Shown piece by piece: positions 6,568 to 13,163 of a stretch of DNA of 13,960 bases. The DNA is from Deltaproteobacteria bacterium. Lineage in GTDB: Bacteria; Desulfobacterota; GWC2-55-46; DRQE01. The stretch covers positions 1 through 13,960 of the forward strand of contig JACRCB010000032.1 in assembly GCA_016219165.1 (NCBI GenBank). Reading direction: 5' to 3'. Below the pieces are notes generated by a model. It made no database searches, had not been told where the DNA came from, and saw nothing but the letters and a program-made list of their open reading frames with translations. The position numbers were made by a program, and so were the translations under genes. The first letter of the stretch is position 1; the number at the start of each line of letters is the position of its first letter.

Positions 6568-7679
6568 GCGTACACCCTCCGGACCCTTGAGGAGATGTTG
6601 CAGAGTATCTCATAGGGGATGGTGCCTGTTTTTTCCGCTATCTCCTCGGCGAGGACATCGATGCTCCCCTGGCGGCCCATAATAACCACCTCATCCCCGA
6701 CATCCACCCCTTCTACGTTTGTACAATCTATCATGGTATGGTCCATGCATATAACCCCGGCCATCGGTGCGCGCCTTCCCCTTACAATGACCTCCCCTTT
6801 TTCCGAGAGTCTTCGCGGAAGCCCGTCTCCGTAGCCTATCGGGATGGTGGCGATTGTGCTCTCCCTCCCGGTTACAAACGTCCTTCCGTAACTTACGGGG
6901 AAGCCGGCCGGGACCCGTTTAAGTTGAAGGATACGGGTTTTTACCTGCATGACGGGCAAGAGTTCTATCTTATTCCTTAAGTGCGGCGCCGGGTATGCCC
7001 CGTAGAGCATTATCCCGGGCCTTACAATGTTAAAGCGGCTCTCTTCTTTTTCGAGGAGCGCCGCGCTGTTTGCCATATGTATGTATGGGGGGTTATAGCC
7101 CATGGCGCGGATTTTCCCGAGGGCGCCCAAAAAGACCTCGAGCTGCCTGTCTGAAAATTCCCCCCCTTCGCGGTCCGCTTCGGAAAAATGAGAGAGGACC
7201 CCTTCCAGTAATATGCCTTCGAGTTTCTTGAATTCCTCGAAAAAAGCCGTTACCCCCTCCGTAAGCACCCCCATGCGCCCCATGCCGGAGTCTATCTCAA
7301 CATGCACCGGTTTAGTCCTGCCGGTCTTGCGTGCGCACCCATCGAGAAGCCTTGCCATTGCGATATCATGAACGACCGGGGTGAGTTCATAAGAAAAGGC
7401 CTCTTCCGCCTGGGTTTTGTCCACCCCCCCGAGGATTAATATCGGGCTTTTTATGCCTCCCTTTCTCAGGTTTATCCCCTCCTCCGTAAAGGCAACGGCA
7501 AAGGATTCGCACCCGAATCCTTCGAGCGCCCTTGATACCTCCACATCCCCATGGCCGTAGGCGTTCGCCTTTACAACGGCCATAATGCCGGTTTTGGGGG
7601 ACAACCTCTTTCTAATCTCTCCGTAATTGTGTTTAAGAGCCCCCATATCTATAAGGGCAACGGTGGGTCTTGCGCCCAA
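6564..7679 (-). CDS. alr: Alanine racemase (TTG start)
   Basis: Alr is the cytoplasmic PLP enzyme that interconverts L- and D-alanine for peptidoglycan. It has 371 residues, normal for the family. The PLP lysine is K37 in AVVKANAYGHG (34-44). The second catalytic base, the tyrosine of SYG, is Y264 in PVSYGRTF (261-268). IPIGYGDGLPRRL (279-291) and VICMDHTMID (309-318) supply entry-channel and active-site residues. The barrel pocket shows HVEIDSGMGRMG (126-137), HMANSAA (201-207) and VRPGIMLYG (219-227). The start is TTG 7679-7677: AAGGAGG lies exactly 7 bases before it. The first ATG (residue 12) would delete the first beta strand TVALIDM, so it is unlikely. It overlaps mlaE by 4 bp, making alr the head gene of the mla unit. 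The promoter is not obvious in the repeat-rich upstream region. Confidence 0.96.
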   Translation of the reverse strand: MGARPTVALIDMGALKHNYGEIRKRLSPKTGIMAVVKANAYGHGDVEVSRALEGFGCESFAVAFTEEGINLRKGGIKSPILILGGVDKTQAEEAFSYELTPVVHDIAMARLLDGCARKTGRTKPVHVEIDSGMGRMGVLTEGVTAFFEEFKKLEGILLEGVLSHFSEADREGGEFSDRQLEVFLGALGKIRAMGYNPPYIHMANSAALLEKEESRFNIVRPGIMLYGAYPAPHLRNKIELLPVMQVKTRILQLKRVPAGFPVSYGRTFVTGRESTIATIPIGYGDGLPRRLSEKGEVIVRGRRAPMAGVICMDHTMIDCTNVEGVDVGDEVVIMGRQGSIDVLAEEIAEKTGTIPYEILCNISSRVRRVYA

Positions 7680-7686
7680 AGAAAAC

Positions 7687-7693
7687 CCTCCTT
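7687..7693 (-). promoter_or_regulatory. Strong ribosome binding site that fixes the alr TTG start
   Basis: AAGGAGG on the minus strand is separated by GTTTTCT (7 bases) from TTG at 7679-7677. This strong Shine-Dalgarno with ideal spacing decides the start of alr at a TTG rather than at the ATG eleven codons later. The rare start codon with a strong SD may set a moderate translation level for alr and the coupled mlaE. Confidence 0.85.
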
Positions 7694-7730
7694 ATCTCCG
7701 CTCAAAAATCCTTCGAATGGGGTGCCCGCC

Positions 7731-7840
7731 CAGCACCACTTTGGACACGTCCAGCACCACTCTTAGCACAAAGTCCAGAGTGGTGCTGGACACGTTGGCT
7801 TTGAATGTTATGGAGGAAGCCCTGTCCAAAGTGGTGCCGG
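7731..7840. repeat. Nested palindromic repeat cluster upstream of alr
   Basis: Four copies of a GCACCACTYTGGAC-like unit lie in two orientations. GTCCAGCACCACTCT (7749-7763) and AGAGTGGTGCTGGAC (7777-7791) are perfect 15-bp inverted copies around a 13-nt loop. GCACCACTTTGGAC (7733-7746) and GTCCAAAGTGGTGC (7824-7837) are perfect 14-bp inverted copies outside them. GGACACGT occurs at 7743-7750 and again at 7788-7795. The block lies 45-155 bases upstream of the alr start. It could be a degraded mobile repeat, a binding site array, or a folded RNA on either strand; I cannot tell which. Confidence 0.8.
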
Positions 7841-7847
7841 GGAGATA

Positions 7848-7865
7848 GACTTTTCACGAAAAGTC
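7848..7865. repeat. Short 7-bp stem hairpin
   Basis: GACTTTT (7848-7854) and AAAAGTC (7859-7865) are perfect inverted copies around CACG. It lies between the nested repeat cluster and the + strand terminator-like hairpin, and no U-tract follows on either strand. Function unknown. Confidence 0.6.
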
Positions 7866-7897
7866 CCCCCTGTTCGTTTAATCCATATTAAATATCA

Positions 7898-7927
7898 CCC
7901 TTTACACTCATATGTAAAGGGTTTTTT
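7898..7927 (+). terminator. Intrinsic-terminator-like hairpin on the + strand
   Basis: CCCTTTACA (7898-7906), a 6-base loop and TGTAAAGGG (7913-7921) form a perfect 9-bp stem followed directly by TTTTTT (7922-7927). This is the classic intrinsic terminator layout, but it reads on the + strand, where no gene lies upstream. On the minus strand the same stem is preceded by six A and not followed by a U-run, so it would be a poor terminator for the sigma gene. It may end an unannotated + strand transcript or block antisense transcription into the sigma gene. Confidence 0.6.
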
Positions 7928-7953
7928 AGGACATTGGAACGGATGTTTTGGTT

Positions 7954-7982
7954 GGAAAAATAAAAGGTGTGCGTTACACGCC
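7954..7982 (-). terminator. Candidate terminator of the RpoH-like sigma gene
   Basis: On the minus strand GGCGTGT-AAC-GCACACC can fold into a stem with one C/A mismatch and a terminal G-U pair (7982-7966), followed directly by TTTTATTTTT (7965-7956). It lies 70 bases downstream of the sigma gene stop. The stem is short and imperfect, so termination could be partial. Confidence 0.4.
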
Positions 7983-8045
7983 TCGCGCCTGCGCTCGCCT
8001 CTCGGCGAAGCCGAGGGTCGACGCCTCGCGGCGCGGCGACGCGGG
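7978..8045. other. GC-rich block with 10-bp direct repeat and hairpin
   Basis: The bases just downstream of the sigma gene are extremely GC-rich. ACGCCTCGCG occurs twice in direct orientation (7978-7987 and 8021-8030), and CTCGGC/GCCGAG (8001-8006 and 8010-8015) form a 6-bp stem with a GAA loop between them. On the minus strand this would be the 3' UTR of the sigma mRNA. No reading frame is convincing here. It may be a structured 3' end or repeat debris. Confidence 0.5.
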
Positions 8046-8051
8046 CCGGTT

Positions 8052-8876
8052 CTATTGGTAGAGGGCTTTCTGTGGAGACGTTTCCTTTGAAAGCGAGGTT
8101 CTGAGTTTTTTGAGCGCCGAATTCTCTATCTGCCTCACCCTTTCCCTGGTAAGCCCCATCTCCTTACCAATGGACTGGAGGCTTTCGGGTTCGTCCGCCA
8201 TAACCCTCTTTTCGATAACGAACTGTTCTTTTTCGCTCAAGAGGGCGAGTGCGTCATATACGTCCCTTTTTACTATCGCATGCTCCTCGGCCATGGAAAC
8301 GGTCTCTTCCTGCGTGGGGGCGGGGGACGTCAATTTTTCGATGAGGGTCTTCTCGTTATCCGCATTATTGATGGATGAATCGAGGGAGATATCGTTTGCG
8401 CTTATGTCCGTTACATAGAGCCCGTCTTCGACCGTAAGGCCGCACCCGGCAGGGGACTTTTCCGGGTCTTCCTGCCGGTTTTTATAAAAGAGTCTTTTTT
8501 TCAATGCCTTTGTGGAGCGTTTCACAAGCCCCTTTGTCCGCAGGATGTATTCCTGCATGAAAGACCTTATCCACCATGCCGCATAGGTAATCAAGCGGCA
8601 GCCTCTATACGGGTTGAATTTTTTTACCGCCGTCATGAGCCCGATGTTGCCTTCCTGGACCATGTCCTTCAGGTTGCACCCGTAGTCTCTGTATTCAAGG
8701 GCGAGCTTCACTACAAACTTGAGGTTCGAAGTGACGAGGGTGTGCGCCGCGTCGATATCCTTTTTTTCATACCAGCGCACGGAAATCTCATGCTCCTCGT
8801 CCCTTGAAAGGACCGGGAAGCGGTTTATCTCTATTAGATAGCTCTGGAGCGAATCGTCAAGGACAGGCAGACCCAT
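8052..8876 (-). CDS. rpoH: RpoH-like (sigma-32 family) RNA polymerase sigma factor
   Basis: This 274-residue sigma-70 family factor lacks region 1.1, as in the sigma-32 group. Its N-terminus LDDSLQSYLIEINRFPVLS (6-24) resembles sigma-32 region 1.2. Regions 2.1-2.4 include LVTSNLKFVVKLA (47-59), DMVQEGNIGLMTAVKKFNPY (71-90) and LITYAAWWIRSFMQEYILR (95-113). Region 4.2 is a helix-turn-helix, LQSIGKEMGLTRERVRQIEN (233-252). The position of the RpoH box holds KALKKRLFYKNR (123-134), related to but different from the usual Q(R/K)KLFFNLR, and an acidic linker of about 60 residues follows. Sigma-32 factors usually direct heat-shock transcription; this one could be a diverged paralogue. The gene is a single unit with its own promoter (8935-8963). 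ATG 8876 is the only plausible start, with GGAGG an unusually long 13 bases upstream, which may lower translation. Confidence 0.85.
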   Translation of the reverse strand: MGLPVLDDSLQSYLIEINRFPVLSRDEEHEISVRWYEKKDIDAAHTLVTSNLKFVVKLALEYRDYGCNLKDMVQEGNIGLMTAVKKFNPYRGCRLITYAAWWIRSFMQEYILRTKGLVKRSTKALKKRLFYKNRQEDPEKSPAGCGLTVEDGLYVTDISANDISLDSSINNADNEKTLIEKLTSPAPTQEETVSMAEEHAIVKRDVYDALALLSEKEQFVIEKRVMADEPESLQSIGKEMGLTRERVRQIENSALKKLRTSLSKETSPQKALYQ

Positions 8877-8934
8877 CGGCTGTATGCAACCTCCATTGAT
8901 TCGGCGCCCTTTCCCGCATAAGCGTCAATCTCAT

Positions 8935-8963
8935 ATAATATAAAGGTTTTCCGGATTTGTCAA
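8935..8963 (-). promoter_or_regulatory. Near-consensus sigma-70 promoter of the RpoH-like sigma gene
   Basis: On the minus strand a perfect -35 TTGACA (8963-8958) and a -10 TATTAT (8940-8935, five of six) are separated by exactly 17 bases. Transcription would start near 8928, about 50 bases before the ATG. The housekeeping sigma should read it strongly. I see no sigma-32-type promoter here, so self-activation is not evident. Confidence 0.88.
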
Positions 8964-9019
8964 GGGCCTCTTTGCTTTGTGTCTAAAAAATCCGGGTGCG
9001 GGGTTTGCAGGGCGCTGGG

Positions 9020-9044
9020 CGACCCACCCTTCGGGTGGGTGCCC
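9020..9044 (+). repeat. 25-nt hairpin module, copy C
   Basis: The form is CGACCCA-CCC-TTC-GGG-TGGGTGCCC: the same directional hairpin as the two copies in the foldback element 6.9 kb away, with the CCC/GGG apical stem of copy B and the TTC loop of copy A. Here it stands alone, without the long inverted arms, at the start of a hairpin cluster. Confidence 0.8.
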
Positions 9045-9116
9045 GCCGGCAGAGCCTGCCATGAACTTGTTTCGGGGGTGGGCCGGGGTCTCTCGGCCCT
9101 GCCTGCAGCAGGCAGG
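9020..9116. repeat. Cluster of four consecutive GC-rich hairpins (REP/BIME-like)
   Basis: Four inverted repeats follow one another. These are the 25-nt module (9020-9044), GGCAG/CTGCC with an AGC loop (9048-9060), GGGCCG/CGGCCC (9080-9099), and CCTGCCTGC/GCAGGCAGG around a single A (9098-9116). The block lies between purA and the sigma promoter. No U-tract follows on the minus strand, so it is not a normal purA terminator. Its build resembles REP/BIME intergenic palindrome clusters, which can protect mRNA 3' ends or bind proteins. Confidence 0.7.
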
Positions 9117-9139
9117 CATTTATGGCGGAATTTTTCAAT

Positions 9140-9162
9140 CTATATTACACCCTATATTACAC
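9140..9162. repeat. Tandem 11-bp direct repeat downstream of purA
   Basis: CTATATTACAC occurs at 9140-9150 and again at 9152-9162, giving a 12-bp period (minus strand GTGTAATATAG twice). It lies 36-58 bases after the purA stop. Two identical sites in phase could be an operator for a regulator, but they are far upstream of the sigma promoter. A chance duplication is equally possible. Confidence 0.65.
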
Positions 9163-9197
9163 TCGTCCGGCGGAGTCAACTTAAACATCGTCGGTTC

Positions 9198-10490
9198 TCA
9201 AGCGAAAGGATTCTTTACGAATATCGCCTCTTTCCTCTCCGCCCCTACCGATACGATGAAGATACCGACCCCTGTGAGTTCTTCTATCCTCTTTATATAA
9301 GATTTTGCCTTTCCGGGAAGGCCCTCAATGTCCTTTATGCCGTGTGTGGGCGCCATCCATCCTTCCACCGTTTCGTAGACGGGTTTGCATTTTTCGAGGA
9401 TTCTGGGCTCTGTGGGGAATTCACGGACGTCCGAGCCGTTATATCTGTAGGAGGTGCATATCTTTATTTCGGGCAGGGCGTCGAGGACGTCGAGTTTTGT
9501 AAGGACAAGCCCGTCAAGGCCGTTTATGCGCGCGGAATATCGAAGCGCAACACTATCGAGCCAGCCGCACCTCCTGGGCCTGCCCGTCGTCGCGCCGTAT
9601 TCCCCCCCCATCTCCCTCAATTTCGCCTCTTCTTTTTCCTCAAGTTCGGTGGGGAAAGGGCCTTCCCCGACCCTTGTCGTGTATGCCTTTGTAACCCCCA
9701 CAACCGTATCTATCACCGTCGGGCCTATGCCTGAGCCTGTGGCGGCCTCTCCGGCCACGGTGTTACTCGATGTGACGTAGGGGTATGTGCCGTGGTCTAC
9801 ATCGAGGAGCGTTCCCTGCGCCCCCTCGAAGAGTATGGATTTCTCCTTTTTTATCGCGCCGCTTAAGAAAAGGGACGTGTCGGTTATGTAGCGGCCTATT
9901 TTCTGCGCGTAGTTCATGTAATCGTGGTATATGTCGTGGACCTCGTAACCCTTTTCATGGAGTATCGCGGCTATGTATTGGTTTTTTTCGTGCAGGTTTA
10001 TCTTGAGTTTACCCCTGAAGTCTTCCTCGTTTAAAATGTCCCCGCACTTTATCCCGCACCTTGAGACCTTGTCCTCGTACGCCGGACCTATGCCCCTTCC
10101 GGTAGTCCCTATCCTCTGGCTGCCCCTGAGTCTTTCCTTCGCGGCATCGAGCTTTTTGTGGTAGGGCATTATGAGGTGTGCGTCCTTGCTTATGAGGAGG
10201 TCTTCGTGGCGGAAGCGCCCCATGCGGGAGAGCATCTCAATCTCATCGAGGAGTGTGGCCGGGTCCACAACGACCCCGTTGCCTATGACGCAGGTTTTTC
10301 CCGGGTGCAATATCCCGGACGGGATAAGGTGGAGGATAATCTTCTCCCCGTTCACCATGACCGTATGGCCCGCGTTATTCCCGCCCTGGTAACGCACCAC
10401 GCAATCGGCATACTCCGTCAGTATGTCGACTATCTTCCCCTTGCCCTCATCGCCCCACTGGGCCCCTACAACCACTACTCTCCTGCCCAC
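9198..10490 (-). CDS. purA: Adenylosuccinate synthetase (GTG start)
   Basis: PurA joins IMP and aspartate with GTP to form adenylosuccinate, the first committed step to AMP, in the cytoplasm as a homodimer. The 430 residues are normal for the family. The P-loop-like GAQWGDEGKGK (9-19), NNAGHT (38-43), IGTTGRGIGPAYEDK (IMP site) and TTGRPRRCGWLD near residue 300 are all present. The start is GTG 10490-10488. It fits the family start (MGRRVVVVGAQWGDEG) and has GGAAGGA a few bases before it; no ATG is available nearby. It follows hisZ after 48 bases and probably shares its transcript. I see no convincing terminator after it, only the tandem repeat and hairpin cluster. Confidence 0.97.
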   Translation of the reverse strand: MGRRVVVVGAQWGDEGKGKIVDILTEYADCVVRYQGGNNAGHTVMVNGEKIILHLIPSGILHPGKTCVIGNGVVVDPATLLDEIEMLSRMGRFRHEDLLISKDAHLIMPYHKKLDAAKERLRGSQRIGTTGRGIGPAYEDKVSRCGIKCGDILNEEDFRGKLKINLHEKNQYIAAILHEKGYEVHDIYHDYMNYAQKIGRYITDTSLFLSGAIKKEKSILFEGAQGTLLDVDHGTYPYVTSSNTVAGEAATGSGIGPTVIDTVVGVTKAYTTRVGEGPFPTELEEKEEAKLREMGGEYGATTGRPRRCGWLDSVALRYSARINGLDGLVLTKLDVLDALPEIKICTSYRYNGSDVREFPTEPRILEKCKPVYETVEGWMAPTHGIKDIEGLPGKAKSYIKRIEELTGVGIFIVSVGAERKEAIFVKNPFA

Positions 10491-10538
10491 GTCCTGTCCT
10501 TCCCGGGGGTACCCTTTGCAGCAACATCCGGTAGAAGG

Positions 10539-11543
10539 TTACAAAGAGTTTCCCCCCAGCGCCGTTACGATATCTTCCACGTCAAACGCGAACCCGGTGG
10601 ATTTCACCGGATAGCCGTATTTCTCAAGGAGCGTGTCGTATCTTCCGCCGCTCAATATGGGTGTGCCGACGTTTTCGGCAAAGCCCTCGAATATTATGCC
10701 GGTGTAGTAATCGAACCCACGCACCTCGCCGAGGTCTATGGTGATTGAATCCATGCAGCCCTTCCGGCCTATGATGTCGATTGTTTTTTTAAGATACTCA
10801 AGCGACTCTTTCAGGGCGGGGTCTTTTGAAAAAGACATCGCCTTTTTTATCACCTCTTTCTCTCCGTAAAAGGTTGCGAGCGAAAGGAGGAGTTTCCTGT
10901 CGGCGCCCGTTATAATCCCGCCGGATGTCTTCAGTATGGATTCAAGCCCGGAATTGTCCTTCTTTGCGATTGCGTCCTTTATCTTTCTTTTCTCTTCGTC
11001 GGGGACTGCGAGCCTTGCGAGGACCTTTTTTACGAAACCCACGTCCCCGATATCTATCTTGAAATCTTTAAGGCCTGTTTTCTTGAGGGCGTCTATCGCC
11101 ATTACGACCATCTCGCTGTCGGCCTCGGGGGATGCGTCCCCTGAGACGCACTCCGCCCCTATCTGGAGTATTTCTTTCGACCTCTCCCCGCCCCCGTCCG
11201 CGTAGCGGAATACGTTTTCATTGTAGTAGAGTTTAAGGGGGAGGGGGTAATCCCTCATCCTCGTTGCGACAAGCCGGGCTATCTGCGGGGTTATGTCCGG
11301 CCTTATCGCCATGACCATGCCGCTTCCGGGTTCCATGAACTTAAGCACCTTGGTCTTCATGTCCCGCCCCATGCCCAGAGAGAGCGTGTCGACGTATTCA
11401 AGGAGCGGGGTTATCACCCTCCTGAACCCGTATCTCTTGAAGGTGGAGAGTATGGCGGACTCCACCTTTGCTATCCTTTCGGCCTCTTCCGGCAGTATGT
11501 CCCTTACTCCCTGCGGCAGCGTTATGGGGGGAGGGGTCTTCAT
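10539..11543 (-). CDS. hisZ: ATP phosphoribosyltransferase regulatory subunit (HisZ)
   Basis: HisZ is a catalytically inactive paralogue of histidyl-tRNA synthetase. It pairs with the short form of HisG to make the allosterically controlled first enzyme of histidine synthesis. At 334 residues it keeps the class II synthetase core but lacks the C-terminal anticodon-binding domain of HisS, which has about 420 residues. Visible features are LPQGVRDILPEEA (9-21), AIRPDITPQIARLVATRM (78-95), motif 2-like YYNENVFRYAD (106-116) and the C-terminal GGRYDTLLEKYG. Its presence predicts a short-form hisG elsewhere in the genome. The ATG directly abuts the serA stop (no gap), with GGAG a few bases upstream inside serA, so translation is likely coupled. 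purA follows 48 bases later. HisS is the alternative but is excluded by the missing domain. Confidence 0.92.
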   Translation of the reverse strand: MKTPPPITLPQGVRDILPEEAERIAKVESAILSTFKRYGFRRVITPLLEYVDTLSLGMGRDMKTKVLKFMEPGSGMVMAIRPDITPQIARLVATRMRDYPLPLKLYYNENVFRYADGGGERSKEILQIGAECVSGDASPEADSEMVVMAIDALKKTGLKDFKIDIGDVGFVKKVLARLAVPDEEKRKIKDAIAKKDNSGLESILKTSGGIITGADRKLLLSLATFYGEKEVIKKAMSFSKDPALKESLEYLKKTIDIIGRKGCMDSITIDLGEVRGFDYYTGIIFEGFAENVGTPILSGGRYDTLLEKYGYPVKSTGFAFDVEDIVTALGGNSL

Positions 11544-13127
11544 CTATAACTCCACCACCTTGGCGGATATGATGTGAGGGAGTTTGAGTATCTTTTGCGT
11601 GAGCCCCTTTGAAAGAGGGGTGTCTATGTTCCAAACACTTACGGCCTCCTCCCCGGCCTTTTGCCTGCCGAGGTGCAGGCGGGCTATGTTTACGCCGCCT
11701 TCGGCGAGGAGGGTGCCGACGTTTCCTATAACGCCGGCCTTGTCATGGTTGTGGAGGAACAGGAGATACCCGTCGGGGACCGCGTCGAGAAAGAACCTGT
11801 CTATCTTGACTATCCTCGGCTCGCTCTTTCCGAAGAGCGCGCCCTCGACCGTATGTTCTCCGTCCTTTGTCCTGACCTTTATCGTCACGGAACTCGCGAA
11901 GTCTATCGGCCTTGAGGATTTTATCTCGATTACCTTTATGCCCCTCTCCTTTGCGACATAAGGGGCGTTGACGAAGTTCACGTACTGGTCCATCACACGG
12001 TCGAGGATACCCTTTACGGACGCTATGGTTATGGGGGATACGTCGTACTCGCACACGTCCCCGCTGTATTCCACGGTAATCTCCTCTATGGCCCCCCTTA
12101 ACGTCTGCCCCTGGAAACTCCCGAGTTTTTCCGCGAGTTTTATGTAAGGGCCGAGGGCGGCGAGGAGTTCCGCCGGGACGCTCGGCACGTTGACCGCGTT
12201 CCTTATGGTGCCCTTGGTCAGATAATCCGCCATCTGCTCGGCGATGGCGAGCGCCACCTTTTCCTGCGCCTCGGCCGTAGAGGCGCCGAGATGGGGCGTA
12301 AGTATCACCTCGTCCAGGTTGAGGAGGGGGTTATCCTTCTTCGGGGGTTCCTCTTCGAAGACGTCCAACGCCGCCCCGGATACCACGCCGGCCTTTATCG
12401 CCCCGAACAGGTCTTTTTCGCTTACTATCCCGCCCCTTGCGCAGTTTACGAGTTTCACCCCCTTTTTCATCTTGCCGAACGCCTCTTTGTCCACGAGGTT
12501 CCGGGTTTCGTTCGTGAGGGGGACGTGGATGGAGAGAAAATCGCTCTGCCTGTACAGGTCATCGAGGGTTACAAGCGTTATTCCGAGTTTGTCCGCGGCC
12601 TCCCCTGAGATATAGGGGTCGTAGGCTATGACGTTCATCTTAAGCCCCTGCGCCCTCTGCGCGACTATGGACCCTATGTTCCCGACGCCGAGTATGCCGA
12701 GGGTTTTGTCCGTTACCTCGGTCCCCTCGAATTTTTTCTTTTCCCACTCGCCCCTTTTCATGGACGCCGTTGCCTGCGGGACATACCTCGCGAGCGACAT
12801 GAGCATCGCTATCGCGTGCTCCGCGGTCGTTATGGTGTTGCCGCCAGGGGTGTTCATGACGACGATGCCTTTTTTCGTGGCGGCCACCACGTCGATATTG
12901 TCCACCCCGGTGCCCGCCCTCCCTATGACCTTTAAGTTCTCCGCGGCGCCGATAATCTCGGACGTTACCTTGGTCCTGCTTCTTACGGCAAGGCCGTGGT
13001 AGTCCTTTATCCTCTTTTTGAGTTCTTCCGGGGTTATCTTAGTGTCGACGTCGCAGTCTATGCCAGGGGTTTTTTTGAACACATCCACCGCGGCTTGAGA
13101 GAGGTTGTCGCTTATGAGCACTTTCAT
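11544..13127 (-). CDS. serA: D-3-phosphoglycerate dehydrogenase
   Basis: SerA oxidises 3-phosphoglycerate to 3-phosphohydroxypyruvate with NAD+, the first step of the phosphorylated serine pathway. The 527-residue length is the long form. Domains in order are the substrate-binding/NAD core (1-about 310) with Rossmann GILGVGNIG (144-152) and the NAD-binding acid D170, the intervening ASB-type domain (about 320-445), and a C-terminal ACT domain (about 453-527; LLFLHNHDKAGVIGNVGTLL at 455-474) that in this family commonly binds serine for feedback control. Catalytic residues by family pattern are R231 (NCARGG), E260 (FEEEPP) and H279 (LTPHLGAST). The start ATG 13127 is preceded by GAGGA about 10 bases away. 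It lies 36 bases after the aminotransferase gene and abuts hisZ. Confidence 0.96.
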   Translation of the reverse strand: MKVLISDNLSQAAVDVFKKTPGIDCDVDTKITPEELKKRIKDYHGLAVRSRTKVTSEIIGAAENLKVIGRAGTGVDNIDVVAATKKGIVVMNTPGGNTITTAEHAIAMLMSLARYVPQATASMKRGEWEKKKFEGTEVTDKTLGILGVGNIGSIVAQRAQGLKMNVIAYDPYISGEAADKLGITLVTLDDLYRQSDFLSIHVPLTNETRNLVDKEAFGKMKKGVKLVNCARGGIVSEKDLFGAIKAGVVSGAALDVFEEEPPKKDNPLLNLDEVILTPHLGASTAEAQEKVALAIAEQMADYLTKGTIRNAVNVPSVPAELLAALGPYIKLAEKLGSFQGQTLRGAIEEITVEYSGDVCEYDVSPITIASVKGILDRVMDQYVNFVNAPYVAKERGIKVIEIKSSRPIDFASSVTIKVRTKDGEHTVEGALFGKSEPRIVKIDRFFLDAVPDGYLLFLHNHDKAGVIGNVGTLLAEGGVNIARLHLGRQKAGEEAVSVWNIDTPLSKGLTQKILKLPHIISAKVVEL

Positions 13128-13163
13128 ATATGGGTTTTCCTCTTTTCTGTTTGGCCGGACGAC

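Noticed and set aside
7731..7840. CRISPR-like repeats upstream of alr
   Set aside because: Copies are in both orientations, irregularly spaced and without spacers of uniform length; no cas genes nearby.
7627..7848. 73-codon + strand frame over the alr 5' end and the palindromes
   Set aside because: It translates palindromic repeat and antisense alr, with no ribosome binding site and no recognisable protein pattern.
7889..7918. Minus-strand TTTACA with TATTTA as an alr promoter
   Set aside because: The spacer is 18 bases and the -10 matches only three of six positions; the -35 also lies inside the + strand terminator-like stem, so similarity is probably accidental.
8931..9119. 62-codon minus-strand frame across the hairpin cluster
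   Set aside because: Its sequence is the translation of the repeat modules (HPPEGWV-type) and overlaps the sigma promoter; typical of intergenic palindromes mis-called as genes.
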